Source of the DNA: Chlorobiaceae bacterium
Lineage (GTDB): Bacteria > Bacteroidota > Chlorobiia > Chlorobiales > Chlorobiaceae
Assembly (NCBI GenBank): GCA_013334965.1
Contig: JAAXWO010000001.1
Span: forward strand, 151,929 to 215,928
Direction of reading: 5' to 3'
DNA length: 64,000 bases
A program made the position numbers and the translations under genes. Shown here piece after piece: positions 18,733 to 28,436 of the stretch (the stretch's first letter is position 1; each line of letters starts with the position of its first letter). The notes below the pieces were generated by a model. The model did no database searches. It was not told where the DNA came from and worked only from the letters and a program-made list of their open reading frames with translations.

Positions 18733-19794
18733 TGCCATGTTCCCGATTTCAGCAATTCGATGAGTAAAATTGATTTTTCTGACCCTGCGCCTGCCGAGGA
18801 TCAGAACAGGCTCTCAGGCGTTGACGAACAGCAGGCGATGCAGGGGCGGCTTGACCGTTTTTCCGGTGCTCTGGCAGGAGAGCTGCTTGCTGGCGGAGTC
18901 ATTTCGGTTGACGGACTGGGTACCTTTTCGGTTATTCATGAGCATGCCAAACGAGAAACGACCACTTCCGGATCCCGTTTCCTGCCTCCCTGTAACCGGG
19001 TGATATTCGATCCCCGTCCGACAGCCAGGGGTGAATCGGCAAGGATCGCTGCCGAACGGCTCGACTTGAACGCCGATGAAGCCAGCCGATTTGCGAAGTC
19101 GCTCACCGATATGTTTGAACGTTCCCGCAAGCAATCGATCGAACTCAGGCTCAGCGGGTTCGGCTCTTTTACGATGATCGACGGCCACTATGGATTCCGG
19201 CCCGATCCTTCGTTCGAAGAGCTCCTCAACAGCGCCTATGACGGACTGAAGACGATCGATATCCAGGAACGGCAGGATTTGCCTGTTTCGGGGGGGGAAA
19301 AAAGCAGCGGGAACTTCAATAAGGTTGCGGCGGCAATTATAGCCGCAGTTCTTCTGGCGGGAGGGGGATATTTCCTGACCCGTCAGCACTCTCCGGAACG
19401 CAGCGTCCCGTCGGTTGTCACCACAGTCTCCTCACCTGTAACGCCGACTGCGGCTAATGTTTCGATTCCGGTTGTTCCTGCCCGGAACATTGCCGCTGCC
19501 GAGCCCGATTCGGTCACGCTCGACAAAGGCCGTTTTACAGTCATCGCGGCGACTTTTTCGTCACTGAAGACTGTCCGGCAGGAGTTGCAGAGGCTTTCGG
19601 AGCTTGGCCACAAGGTAAGGATCTGGCCGGTGACCGATTCCGGTACGAAGTACTATAGGCTCGTCATCGGGGACTTTGATTCACAACGTTCGGCGTCCGA
19701 CAGCGTGAAGACGATGCCCAGGGGCCTGTCCAAAAACATCTATATTCAGCAAGCACCAAAAAATGTCGTTTTGTATGGAGAAAACGGGCTGTAA
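18673..19794 (+). CDS. HU-like/SPOR membrane protein with captured gltA leader
   Basis: A 373-residue protein. Residues 1-20 match the citrate synthase N-terminus in this window at 17 of 20 positions (DSD.RNSL.ITDNRTGKS). Residues about 60-185 look like two HU/IHF-related domains (VDGLGTFSVIHEHAKRETTT; LSGFGSFTMIDGHYGFRPDP). A single membrane helix spans about 218-236 (VAAAIIAAVLLAGGGYFL), then a Pro/Val/Thr-rich linker, then a C-terminal SPOR domain at about 286-360, which in known proteins binds denuded peptidoglycan glycans. HU-SPOR architectures exist in Bacteroidetes/Chlorobi. A G8A6 tract encodes residues 207-211. The 3' end overlaps bchY by 32 bp. An internal start at Met30 (MSKIDF) would skip the captured leader. 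Confidence 0.85.
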   Translation: MPDSDRRNSLVITDNRTGKSCHVPDFSNSMSKIDFSDPAPAEDQNRLSGVDEQQAMQGRLDRFSGALAGELLAGGVISVDGLGTFSVIHEHAKRETTTSGSRFLPPCNRVIFDPRPTARGESARIAAERLDLNADEASRFAKSLTDMFERSRKQSIELRLSGFGSFTMIDGHYGFRPDPSFEELLNSAYDGLKTIDIQERQDLPVSGGEKSSGNFNKVAAAIIAAVLLAGGGYFLTRQHSPERSVPSVVTTVSSPVTPTAANVSIPVVPARNIAAAEPDSVTLDKGRFTVIAATFSSLKTVRQELQRLSELGHKVRIWPVTDSGTKYYRLVIGDFDSQRSASDSVKTMPRGLSKNIYIQQAPKNVVLYGENGL

Positions 19795-21022
19795 TAAACT
19801 GCATCCGCAATCGATGTGTCCGGCCTTCGGTGGATTGCGCGTGCTCATGCGCATCGATGGCGCGCAGGTCTGCATGGCCGCAGACCAGGGCTGCCTGTAT
19901 GGGTTGACCTTCGTGTCCCATTTTTATGCAGCCCGTCGTTCCATCGTTTCTCCTGAACTGATGAACGTCCAGATTTCAGGCGGAAGCATGATCGACGATG
20001 TGCGCCGCACGATCGAATCCATCGCGTCGGATCCTTCGGTGCGATTCATTCCGGTCATCAGCACCTGCGTGGCTGAAACTGCAGGCATCGCCGAAGAGCT
20101 GCTCCCAAAAAGGATCGGCAATGCCGAAGTGCTTCTCGTACGGCTTCCCGCGTTCCAGATCAGGACCCATCCTGAAGCCAAGGACGTCGCTGTCTCTTCG
20201 CTCATCAGAAGGTTTGGCGCGTTCAACGAACCTCGCAGGGAGAAGTCTCTGGTCGTGCTCGGCGAAATCTTCCCGGTCGATGCCATGATGATCGGCGGAA
20301 TACTCCAGAAGATCGGCGTGGAGTCGGTCATTACGCTACCTGGAGCCGATCTCGACGATTATGTCCAGGCAGGCAGGGCTTCAGCCTGCGCCGTGCTGCA
20401 CCCGTTTTACGAGAGGACGGCTTCGCTGTTCGAATCGGCAGGCAGGAGGATCATCAAAGGCAACCCTATAGGCGCGAACGCGACGGGGCAGTGGATCGAG
20501 CGGATCGGGGAGGCGCTCGGCCTCGATCCCGTCAGGGTGAAGGAGGTCGCCGACGAGGAGCGCCAGAAAGCGAAAGAGGTGCTCGCTGGTTTCAGCAGCC
20601 GCCTGCATGGCTCGGTGATCGTTGCCGGGTACGAAGGCAACGAACTGCCGCTGGTCAGGCTCCTGCTTGAGGCCGGGCTCGATGTTCCCTATGCATCGAC
20701 ATCCATAGCCCCGACCTCGCTCGGCGAGGAAGACCATCGCCTTCTGACCATGCTTGGTACGGAGGTTCGGTATCGCAAGTTTCTCGAAGAGGATCAGGAG
20801 GCCGTACTCAAGCATCGACCGGATCTGGTGATCGGTACGACGTCGCTCGACAGCTTCGCCAAGGAGTTGGGCATCCCGGCCATCTACTACACGAACAACA
20901 TCTCCGCCCGGCCCATTTTTTTCGCTTCCGGGGCTGCATCGGTACTCGGCATGATCGCAGGGCTCATCGAGAAAAGGGAGATATACAGCCGGATGAAGGA
21001 ATATTTTGTCCCAGCCGATTAA
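19763..21022 (+). CDS. bchY: Chlorophyllide a reductase subunit BchY
   Basis: Nitrogenase-like subunit of chlorophyllide a reductase (BchXYZ), which reduces ring B on the way to bacteriochlorophyll a. BchY-specific segments are clear: HPQSMCPAFGGLRVLMR, YGLTFVSHFYAARRSIVSPE, THPEAKDVAVSSL, LGEIFPVDAMMIGGIL and NISARPIFFASGAASVLGMI. The Cys residues near the N-terminus are candidates for cluster binding. The 419-residue length is shorter than the proteobacterial subunit. The start is ATG 19763 or ATG 19775, both inside the upstream HU/SPOR gene, implying coupled translation. bchX and bchZ are not in the window. Confidence 0.95.
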   Translation: MSFCMEKTGCNKLHPQSMCPAFGGLRVLMRIDGAQVCMAADQGCLYGLTFVSHFYAARRSIVSPELMNVQISGGSMIDDVRRTIESIASDPSVRFIPVISTCVAETAGIAEELLPKRIGNAEVLLVRLPAFQIRTHPEAKDVAVSSLIRRFGAFNEPRREKSLVVLGEIFPVDAMMIGGILQKIGVESVITLPGADLDDYVQAGRASACAVLHPFYERTASLFESAGRRIIKGNPIGANATGQWIERIGEALGLDPVRVKEVADEERQKAKEVLAGFSSRLHGSVIVAGYEGNELPLVRLLLEAGLDVPYASTSIAPTSLGEEDHRLLTMLGTEVRYRKFLEEDQEAVLKHRPDLVIGTTSLDSFAKELGIPAIYYTNNISARPIFFASGAASVLGMIAGLIEKREIYSRMKEYFVPAD

Positions 21023-21130
21023 CGACTCACTCTGATTGACTGGTAGTTGAGTGCGCAAGAGGGGCGGACACACAGTTCCGCCCCTGCAGGTTCTGCGTTT
21101 CCGGGGGCAAGATCATCTTTCAGGTGTGAA

Positions 21131-21164
21131 ACGAAAAAAACCGGGAGATTCCCGGTTTTTTCGT
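21131..21164. terminator. Bidirectional terminator between bchY and frr
   Basis: ACGAAAAAA-CCGGGA-GAT-TCCCGG-TTTTTTCGT is symmetrical with A and T runs on both sides, so it can end both the plus-strand bchY transcript and the minus-strand rpmE-frr transcript. Confidence 0.92.
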
Positions 21165-21192
21165 TGAATTCGCAAGGCTGTCGAACTGTGGT

Positions 21193-21753
21193 TCAGACTG
21201 CCATGATCTCTTTTTCCTTATGGGCGATGAGCTCGATGATCTGCTTTTCGTATTTGTGCAGCAACTCGTCGGCATCTTTTTTGCCCTTGTTGCGTTCATC
21301 CTCGGCAATCTGCTTCTCTTTTTCCAGCTTTTCGATTTCGTGGATCAGATCGCGACGAAGGTTGCGCAATACGATTTTGGAATCTTCGCCAACCTTCTTG
21401 GTCAGCTTCACATACTCTTTGCGTCGCTCTTCGGTGAGCGGGGGAATGCTTACGCGGATGGTCTGTCCATCAGCAGCCGGATTGAGTCCCAGGTTGGCGT
21501 CACGGATAGCTTTCTCCGTAGCCGATACCATCGACTTGTCCCAAACCTGAACGCTCAGGGTATGGACATCAAGTACACCGATGTTGCCGACCTGCTTGAG
21601 AGGCATCTGTTGGCCGTATGCATCCACTTTTACACGGTCGAGCAGGGATGTGGTGGCTTTGCCGGTCCTGATCGAGGCTATTTCGTGTTGAAACGCCTCG
21701 ATTGCCTTTTTCATTCGCGGCTCAAATTTCTGGATAACGTCTCTGACAGTCAT
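21193..21753 (-). CDS. frr: Ribosome recycling factor
   Basis: Splits post-termination ribosomes together with EF-G. The 186-residue protein has the usual three-helix bundle pattern: KMKKAIEAFQHEIASIRTG-like helix I (residues about 12-30), then GKATTSLLDRVKVDAYGQQ, PLKQVGNIGV, and AIRDANLGLNPAADG. The C-terminal helix is highly charged. It is followed by a strong bidirectional terminator and lies 33 bp downstream of rpmE. Confidence 0.97.
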   Translation of the reverse strand: MTVRDVIQKFEPRMKKAIEAFQHEIASIRTGKATTSLLDRVKVDAYGQQMPLKQVGNIGVLDVHTLSVQVWDKSMVSATEKAIRDANLGLNPAADGQTIRVSIPPLTEERRKEYVKLTKKVGEDSKIVLRNLRRDLIHEIEKLEKEKQIAEDERNKGKKDADELLHKYEKQIIELIAHKEKEIMAV

Positions 21754-21786
21754 AACGATTTCAGATTGGTTGGTTCAGGTAACAGC

Positions 21787-22014
21787 TCACTCTGCGCTGT
21801 TTGCTGGAGCCGTAGCTTTCGCGAAGCGCTTCTTGAAGCGTTCGACGCGGCCAGCGGTATCGACGAGAACCTGCTTGCCGGTGTAGTAGGGATGGCAGTT
21901 GCTGCAGATATCGACTTTGATGTTGTTCCTGGTGGAACGGGTTTCGAAGCTGGTGCCGCAGTTCGCGCAGTTAACCGTAACTTTCGTATACTTTGGGTGA
22001 ATCTCTGGTTTCAT
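21787..22014 (-). CDS. rpmE: Ribosomal protein L31
   Basis: A 75-residue L31 of the zinc-binding (C+) type: [19 protein letters not shown], then [12 protein letters not shown], giving the CxxC pairs that hold zinc. Ends with an Ala/Pro tail. The ATG at 22014 is chosen since the family begins MKxEIHP; an upstream extension would run into the divergent recG promoter region. Confidence 0.96.
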   Translation of the reverse strand: MKPEIHPKYTKVTVNCANCGTSFETRSTRNNIKVDICSNCHPYYTGKQVLVDTAGRVERFKKRFAKATAPANSAE

Positions 22015-22109
22015 GACCTTTGGAATTACGTTGTCTGATGGACAATTATCAAATGACCTGAAATAAACTGTTTTTTCCTCTAATAAACAAGCGGATACGG
22101 TAAATCGGG

Positions 22110-24227
22110 ATGGCGGCTTTTTCTTCACTCCAGGGTATCAGGGGAGTCGGCCCGAAACGGGCGGCGATATTGGCCGAAGCCGGCATCCGTTCGATCGTCG
22201 ACCTGTACGACTACTTTCCCCGACGTTACCTTGACCGGACACGGATCAAGAAAATCGGCTCCCTCACCGACGGAGAGACGGTTACGGTGGTCGGTACCGT
22301 TATCGACACCCGTCTCGAAAACGGCGGACGGGGGAGCTCCCGGTTCAAGGCACAGGTGAACGACGGTTCGGGCATGCTTGAACTGACCTGGTTCCGCGGC
22401 GTCCACTATTTTTCAAAGAGCATCGGCGTCGGGGATACGGTCGCGGTGCATGGCCGTGTGGCCTTTTTCGGTCGCCGTCCCGGGATGCAGCATCCCGATT
22501 ACGACAGGCTCGACCGTCGCGGGGAAGAGGAGCGGCAGGAGGGACCCGGAGACGACGAACTTTATAATACCGGCTCGATCATCCCGATCTATCCTACGAG
22601 CGAGGTCATGAAGCAGGCCGGTCTCAATTCCGGCGCAATACGCGCTATTGTCCACCGGGCGTTCAGGGACCAGCCCTTTAGAGTCTCCGAACATCTCAGC
22701 GGAGAGATGCTGGCTGCATCCGGGTTGATGCCCATCGGAGAGGCGTATCGCCAGCTCCATTTTCCTTCCTCACCTGACGAGCTTGAGCGGGCGCGCTACC
22801 GGATGAAATGGAACGAGCTGTTTTTTTACCAGCTTTTTTTTGCCCTTCGCCGTACCGGGGAGCGCCACAAGGTTGCCGTTCGATTCGACCATTCCGGTGC
22901 GAAAACCGCCGGCCTGCACGAACGTCTCCCGTTCTCGATGACCGGTGCCCAGAAACAGGCGGTGCGGGAGATCTACCATGACCTGAAAAGCGGCAGGCAG
23001 ATGAATCGGCTGCTGCAGGGAGACGTCGGTTCCGGCAAGACCCTGGTAGCCCTGTTCGCCATGACCCTTGCCGTCGACAACGGATTGCAGGCGGCCTTCA
23101 TGGCGCCGACAGAAATCCTCGCGTTCCAGCACGCGCTCGGCATGAAGCGGGCGCTGGAGCCGCTCGGGCTCAAGGTCGCACTCCTGACCGGCAAAAGGGC
23201 GAAAAAAGAGCGTCAGGCGACTCTTGCGTCGATAGCCGACGGTGAAGTCGATGTCGTGATCGGTACGCACGCCATTTTAGAAAATGAGGTGCAGTTCCGC
23301 AGGCTTGGGCTGGTGGTCATCGACGAACAGCACCGGTTCGGGGTCATGCAGCGCAAGGCTCTCCAGGACAAGGCAGACAACCCTCACGTGCTGCTGATGA
23401 CGGCGACGCCGATCCCCAGGACCCTGACCATGGGGGCATACGGGGACCTTGACGTGACGGTCATCTCAGAGATGCCAGCAGGTCGGACGCCTGTTCGCAC
23501 CCGCCTCTGCCGTGAGCAGGACAAGGATGGCCTGTACAGGACAATTCGTGCAGAGATCGGCCAGGGGCGACAAGCCTATATCGTCTATCCTCTGGTCGAG
23601 GAGTCTGAAAAGATCGACCTGAAGGCGGCGACCGAGAGCTTCGGGCATCTGGCTTCCGAGGTGTTTCCGGATCTGCGGCTCGGACTGATCCACGGGCAGC
23701 TGCCTCCTGTGGAGAAAGAGTCGGTCATGGAGGCTTTCAGGAGCGGGCAGCTCGATATTCTCGTGGGTACTACCGTCATCGAGGTCGGAGTGGATGTGCC
23801 CAACGCCACGGTCATGGTGATCGAGCACGCCGAGCGCTTCGGCATATCCCAGCTTCACCAGCTCAGGGGGCGGGTAGGACGGGGAGCGCACAGGTCATCC
23901 TGTTTTCTCGTATATTCAAAGCTTGCCGGAGATGCTGGCGAGCGGCTTCGAGCCCTTGAATCGACCACCGACGGATTCCGCCTGTCGGAGATCGACCTTC
24001 AGCTCAGGGGAGCCGGAAACATGCTCGGCAGGGAGCAGTCAGGCGCTGTAAGCGGGTTGCGGATCGCCGATCTCCTCACCGATGGCGAGATCATGCGCTC
24101 AGCGCGAGTCGTGGCCTTCGATCTGGTCTCGAAAGACGAAACGCTTGGACATCCTGACCATGCCAGGCTCAAGGATTACTATCTGAACCATTTCAGGAGC
24201 AGGGTGACGCTGGCCGATATCGGTTGA
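22110..24227 (+). CDS. recG: ATP-dependent DNA helicase RecG
   Basis: Branch-migration helicase that regresses stalled forks. The 705-residue protein starts with a wedge/OB region ([46 protein letters not shown]) and then the helicase core: [17 protein letters not shown] (Walker A), [13 protein letters not shown] (Walker B, RecG-specific DEQH), [32 protein letters not shown] and QLRGRVGRG. Length and motif order are standard. Divergent from rpmE-frr; rsgA follows after 57 bp. Confidence 0.97.
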   Translation: MAAFSSLQGIRGVGPKRAAILAEAGIRSIVDLYDYFPRRYLDRTRIKKIGSLTDGETVTVVGTVIDTRLENGGRGSSRFKAQVNDGSGMLELTWFRGVHYFSKSIGVGDTVAVHGRVAFFGRRPGMQHPDYDRLDRRGEEERQEGPGDDELYNTGSIIPIYPTSEVMKQAGLNSGAIRAIVHRAFRDQPFRVSEHLSGEMLAASGLMPIGEAYRQLHFPSSPDELERARYRMKWNELFFYQLFFALRRTGERHKVAVRFDHSGAKTAGLHERLPFSMTGAQKQAVREIYHDLKSGRQMNRLLQGDVGSGKTLVALFAMTLAVDNGLQAAFMAPTEILAFQHALGMKRALEPLGLKVALLTGKRAKKERQATLASIADGEVDVVIGTHAILENEVQFRRLGLVVIDEQHRFGVMQRKALQDKADNPHVLLMTATPIPRTLTMGAYGDLDVTVISEMPAGRTPVRTRLCREQDKDGLYRTIRAEIGQGRQAYIVYPLVEESEKIDLKAATESFGHLASEVFPDLRLGLIHGQLPPVEKESVMEAFRSGQLDILVGTTVIEVGVDVPNATVMVIEHAERFGISQLHQLRGRVGRGAHRSSCFLVYSKLAGDAGERLRALESTTDGFRLSEIDLQLRGAGNMLGREQSGAVSGLRIADLLTDGEIMRSARVVAFDLVSKDETLGHPDHARLKDYYLNHFRSRVTLADIG

Positions 24228-24284
24228 TGTTCCCTGGGTAAAACGATATATATAAAGGGAACTCGTGATGGGAAAAGGATCGCA

Positions 24285-25226
24285 ATGAAGGAGTTGCATT
24301 CGGGGATTGTCGTCCGCTCAGGCGGGGCTTCCTATATCGTTGAGGACGAAGAGGGGCGCACGATCCGGTGCAGGACCCTGCCCGGGACGGTGAGCGACAA
24401 CGAAGGTGCGAGCCTCGTGGCTGTCGGCGACCGGGTGACCTTCAGGGCGAAGGCTTCGGGGACGGACAGGCTCGAAGGGGTCATCACCCATGTCGAACGC
24501 AGAAACAGTGCGCTCGTCAGGCGCCGTGATATCCGTCGCAACCGCAGCAAGGAGACCTCACAGGTGATTGCGGCCAATATCGACCAGCTCGTTCTCGTCA
24601 CGTCGTTCAGTGATCCTCCGCTGAACAGGCGGCTGATTGACCGCTACGTCGTTTTTGCTGAATCGGAGCATCTTCCATTGCTTATCGTCGTCAACAAAAT
24701 CGATCTTGACCGTCAGGGGGTGCTGGAAACAGAGCTCGAAACCTATCGGAAACTCGGGTGCCGGATATGCCTGGTGAGTGCATCCAGACGTACAGGGCTT
24801 GAAGAGCTCAGGGAGCTTCTGGTAGGGCGATTGTCGGCATTCAGCGGCCATTCAGGCGTCGGTAAATCGACCCTGATCAACCGTCTGCTCGGAAGGCAGG
24901 AGCTGAAAACGGCCAGGACGAGCTACAAGACAGGCAAAGGTGTTCATACGACGAGCAGCGCAACCATGATCCGACTGCCGGATGGCGGGTACGTGATCGA
25001 TACGCCGGGTATTCGTGAATTCAACCTTTCCGACATCACGAAAGAGAACCTGCGATTCTATTTCACGGAGTTCCTGCAGTATATGCCTGAATGCGGCTTT
25101 TCGTCATGCTCCCATACGGTCGAACCTGGTTGTGCAGTCCTTAAGGCTGTTGAGTCGGGCTTGATCGACATCGAGCGTTATGAAAGTTATCTGGCCCTGC
25201 TGGATTCGCTCGAACATGAATCCTGA
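24285..25226 (+). CDS. rsgA: Ribosome small-subunit GTPase A
   Basis: Circularly permuted GTPase that checks late 30S assembly. Order of parts in the 313-residue protein: OB-fold (residues about 1-75), then VVNKIDL (G4), SGHSGVGKSTLINRL (G1), TTSSATMIRLPDGGYVIDTPGIREF (G2/G3, quoted in part: DTPGIREF), and a zinc knuckle MPECGFSSCSHTVEPGCAV with the Cys-His set. Start ATG at 24285 has a purine-rich GGGAAAAGGA upstream. Same strand as recG. Confidence 0.95.
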   Translation: MKELHSGIVVRSGGASYIVEDEEGRTIRCRTLPGTVSDNEGASLVAVGDRVTFRAKASGTDRLEGVITHVERRNSALVRRRDIRRNRSKETSQVIAANIDQLVLVTSFSDPPLNRRLIDRYVVFAESEHLPLLIVVNKIDLDRQGVLETELETYRKLGCRICLVSASRRTGLEELRELLVGRLSAFSGHSGVGKSTLINRLLGRQELKTARTSYKTGKGVHTTSSATMIRLPDGGYVIDTPGIREFNLSDITKENLRFYFTEFLQYMPECGFSSCSHTVEPGCAVLKAVESGLIDIERYESYLALLDSLEHES

Positions 25227-25429
25227 CGGCATCCCGATCAGCTTCCTGCGCGATCTGTTCGCCATGCTGATCCCGGTACGGCGCCATGGCGGACAATCTG
25301 GTCTACCGTCGTTTGCCATGTGTCGGTTCATGACGGTTAATCAGATGCGCAGGTGAGAGCGTTTTGACGGTTTCCTGCCCTGTGTAAATTATCAATAAGT
25401 ATCAGGTCACACATTATCGACAACAGCAT

Positions 25430-26809
25430 ATGATCGTAACCATCAATCCGGCGACCGGTGAAACGCTCGCCGAATATCCCGTCATGCTGGCCGGCGACAT
25501 CGATACCCTTCTGCGGAAAGCGGACGGGGATTATCGCCGCTGGCGGCACACAGGCATGGACGAGCGCCGCGCTCTCATGAAAAAAGTTGCGGAACTGCTC
25601 AGGTCGCAGCTTGACGAGCATGCCCGCCTGATCTCCCTCGAAATGGGGAAGCCTTTCGGACAGGCTGTCGGCGAGGTGAACAAATGCGCCTGGGTCTGCG
25701 ACTACTTCGCCGATCATGCGGAGGCGTTCCTTCGTCCCGAAGAGAGCATTGTCGACGGAGCCAGGGGTGTTGTGAAGTTCGAGCCTCTCGGTGTGATTCT
25801 CGGGGTTATGCCATGGAACTTTCCCTACTGGCAGGTGCTTCGGTTCGCGGCTCCTACCATCATGGCAGGTAACGGAATCGTCGTCAAGCATGCCCCGAAC
25901 GTAACCGGGTGCTCAATCGCCATCGAGTCTCTGTTCCGTGAAGCAGGATTCCCGGAGCACCTGTATCGTGCGGTTCACATCGATATCGACGAGGTCGACC
26001 GTCTGAGCGGTTTCATGATCGACCATCCGGTCGTCAAGGCAGTGTCGGTGACCGGCAGTACAGGCGCAGGGCGGGCAGTAGCCTCCAAGGCAGGTCGGGC
26101 GATCAAGCGTTGCGTGCTTGAACTTGGCGGCAGCGATCCCTATATCGTGCTTGACGATGCCGACGTCAGTCAGGCGGTTGCCGTGTGTGCTGCAGGAAGG
26201 CTGCTCAATGCCGGTCAGAGCTGTATCGCCGCAAAGCGTTTCATCGTGCACAGCTCCGTCATCGAAGAGTTCACCAGCGAGCTCGTCCTGAAGATGCAGT
26301 CCGCAGTCATGGGCGATCCCTTTTCCGAAGGTGTCGAGGTAGGGCCGATAGCCCGCGCCGATCTTCGCGACCAGGTTCACGCCCAGGTCGAACGAAGTGT
26401 GGCTGCCGGCGCCAGGTTGCTTTGCGGAGGTGTGCTGCCAAAGGGAGCGGGTTGTTTTTATCCTCCGACGGTGCTTGCCGGAGTCGGCAGGGGGATGGCT
26501 GCGTATGATGAGGAAATTTTCGGGCCGGTTGCGTCGATCATTGAAGTCGAGAGTGACGATGAGGCGGTAATAGTGGCCAATGACACCGATTACGGCCTTG
26601 GTTCAGCGGTCTTTTCGAGGGACCAGGGGCGTGCGCTGGCCATGGCCGACAGGCTTGAAACCGGTAACTGCTTTATCAACTCAATGGTCAAATCCGATCC
26701 TCGCCTGCCATTCGGCGGCGTCAAGCAATCCGGCTTCGGTCGCGAGCTGTCGCATCACGGCATAAGGGAGTTCGTCAATATCAAGACCTTGTTCATTCCG
26801 GGCGACTGA
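25430..26809 (+). CDS. NAD(P)-dependent aldehyde dehydrogenase (SSADH-like)
   Basis: Aldehyde dehydrogenase superfamily enzyme of 459 residues. Seen: GVMPWNFPYWQVLRFAAPTI, the cofactor segment VTGSTGAGRAV, catalytic Glu in LELGGSDPYIVLDDAD, catalytic Cys in NAGQSCIAAKRF and EEIFGPVASI. The PWNFPYWQV and AGQSCIAAKR signatures resemble succinate-semialdehyde dehydrogenases, but the substrate is inferred. Green sulfur bacteria lack an oxidative use for the pathway that I can see here. No partner gene is adjacent: a 203-bp spacer precedes it and 400 bp follow. Confidence 0.85.
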   Translation: MIVTINPATGETLAEYPVMLAGDIDTLLRKADGDYRRWRHTGMDERRALMKKVAELLRSQLDEHARLISLEMGKPFGQAVGEVNKCAWVCDYFADHAEAFLRPEESIVDGARGVVKFEPLGVILGVMPWNFPYWQVLRFAAPTIMAGNGIVVKHAPNVTGCSIAIESLFREAGFPEHLYRAVHIDIDEVDRLSGFMIDHPVVKAVSVTGSTGAGRAVASKAGRAIKRCVLELGGSDPYIVLDDADVSQAVAVCAAGRLLNAGQSCIAAKRFIVHSSVIEEFTSELVLKMQSAVMGDPFSEGVEVGPIARADLRDQVHAQVERSVAAGARLLCGGVLPKGAGCFYPPTVLAGVGRGMAAYDEEIFGPVASIIEVESDDEAVIVANDTDYGLGSAVFSRDQGRALAMADRLETGNCFINSMVKSDPRLPFGGVKQSGFGRELSHHGIREFVNIKTLFIPGD

Positions 26810-27212
26810 TTCCGGATCAGGTCGCGTTCTGCGCTTGAGGTATTTTACAAAAGGCCGATATCGCAGTTGCACCATCATTACTGTTACCTCATGTCAACGC
26901 ACGAGGCTGTCTTTAATCCAGGTAAGGCAGCCTGCGGGCTCAAGCCCGGTTTTCCAATGAATGGGCGATGGCCCATGAATCACACGGCCAGGCGGAAATC
27001 GACTCTTGTATCGCAGGGTGGATAGAACCGGAAAGGCGACGAGCCGGAGTTCGGCGCATTTCCGGAGGCGGCCGTAAACCGGGGAAGCCAGAAAGAGGCC
27101 GGGAAGGGGCACAAAAAAAGAGCTGCTTTTTCAGGCAGCTCTTTCTCATTCATGACTTCATCGTCAAGATAGCCCACGGATGATTTGCGGCACTCTTTGA
27201 ACGTGAAGGTTT
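26810..27212. other. Gene-free region after aldehyde dehydrogenase
   Basis: About 400 bp without a credible gene. It contains a GC-rich palindrome CGGGCT-CA-AGCCCG at 26935-26948 followed by GTTTT, possibly a terminator for the aldehyde dehydrogenase gene, and a second small stem GGGC-GATG-GCCC about 15 bp further on. A clear minus-strand terminator sits at 27111-27146. The middle part (26980-27110) is GC-rich with no conserved frame. Confidence 0.6.
27111..27146 (-). terminator. Intrinsic terminator of the LuxR-type regulator
   Basis: On the minus strand AAAGAGCTGC-CTGAAAAA-GCAGCTCTTT is followed by a run of seven T. It lies about 67 bp beyond the stop codon of the regulator at 27213. Confidence 0.88.
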
Positions 27213-28436
27213 TTACAGGCCGGTAGCGAGTTCGGACAGGTAGGTCTTGATCGATTTGTGCTTGTCGAGCCCCAACTTTCTGTGCATGCGGTATCGGATG
27301 CTCTCCATGCCTCGGGTCGAGATGCCGATAGAACGGGCGATTTCCCTTGTGTCGTAATTCAGCTTGACCATAAGGCTTACCCTCAGTTCCCTCTGGTTGA
27401 GGTTCGGGTGTTTCTTCTGAAGCTTCGACAGGAATTCGGAGTCTCCGGCGGTGAGCTCGGTTTTCAGCCTTTTCTGCTTCAGTTCGGTGTCGAGCATGGT
27501 ATAGCACTGGTCGAGCAGGCGCTGCTTGAACTGCGGGTCGATGTCGAGGATCGTCAGCTGGTCGCAGATCAATTGAAGGGCAGAGGTTTTTTCGCCGATT
27601 GCCGTCGAGATTCGTGTCATCTCCATCTCCTGGGCAGCTACCCTGGCTTTGAGGGCCGTTCTCTCCTGCTCGAATCGCTGAAGCTCTTTTTTATTCAGCT
27701 CTATCTGGGCGTTGAGCTGAATGATTTTCTGGGTGAGTTTCTGCTCATTGTCTGTTTTCAGTTGCTGCAACTCCTTTTCATTGAGGGCCTCCCGGGCCTT
27801 CAGATCCTCCTGCATAAGCTCCACTGCTTTGAAATAGGGGTAGTAGTGGTTGTCGGGCGAGGGCAGGAAAACCTTCTGGTTGAGCATGTTGAGCCACGAT
27901 ATCCTGGCGATGGTGGCCAGGAACTCATTCTTCATTGAGGTTTCTTCATCAAGATTCAGGTCAGGCAGGCAGGCAGGCGCTTTACCTGACTGGAAGTCCA
28001 TGATCGTGCTCATCGCCTCCTGGTAATTATCCCTGAGCAGCACGGTTATGGTATCGGGGACCATCGCGGCGAACGTTTCAGTGATGATTCTGCAGGCAGG
28101 TTCGATATTGTAGAATACGATCACCGAGAACTGCAGTTCCCAATGGAACAGGAGGTCGTTGATTCCCTGCTTGTAATCATACGAAACATCCTTGACGTTG
28201 TGCATGTCCCAGATAAGGTATAGGGGGGGCGCTGGGGTTCCGCTTTCGCTGAGCACGGTTTTTACCAGGTCGTTGTTCAATGTCGACAGGGTGACCTGAT
28301 GATCTGCTTCGATGCAGGCATGCAGAATATTTGTTCCGATGAGGCTGAGATGTTTGACGTAACCGGCTTCAGTCTGCACTGATTTCCAGTTAGGTTTCGA
28401 CGTGATGGGAAGCTTGGAGACAGGACAATTTTTCAT
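27213..28436 (-). CDS. Coiled-coil LuxR-type regulator, paralog 1
   Basis: A 407-residue protein in three parts. Residues about 1-165 form an unrecognised domain opening with MKNCPVSKLPI and containing LSLIGTNILHA and FSVIVFYNIEPACRI. Residues about 200-290 are a long charged coiled coil (for example KARVAAQEMEMTRISTAIGE). The C-terminal 65 residues are a LuxR/GerE-like helix-turn-helix: NLNQRELRVSLMVKLNYDTR, EIARSIGISTRGMESIRYRM, HRKLGLDKHKSIKTYLSEL. The HTH resembles those on large Bacteroidetes sensor regulators. No transmembrane segment or receiver domain is visible. ATG 28436 matches the start of its paralog at 30038. The signal sensed and target genes are unknown. Confidence 0.85.
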   Translation of the reverse strand: MKNCPVSKLPITSKPNWKSVQTEAGYVKHLSLIGTNILHACIEADHQVTLSTLNNDLVKTVLSESGTPAPPLYLIWDMHNVKDVSYDYKQGINDLLFHWELQFSVIVFYNIEPACRIITETFAAMVPDTITVLLRDNYQEAMSTIMDFQSGKAPACLPDLNLDEETSMKNEFLATIARISWLNMLNQKVFLPSPDNHYYPYFKAVELMQEDLKAREALNEKELQQLKTDNEQKLTQKIIQLNAQIELNKKELQRFEQERTALKARVAAQEMEMTRISTAIGEKTSALQLICDQLTILDIDPQFKQRLLDQCYTMLDTELKQKRLKTELTAGDSEFLSKLQKKHPNLNQRELRVSLMVKLNYDTREIARSIGISTRGMESIRYRMHRKLGLDKHKSIKTYLSELATGL

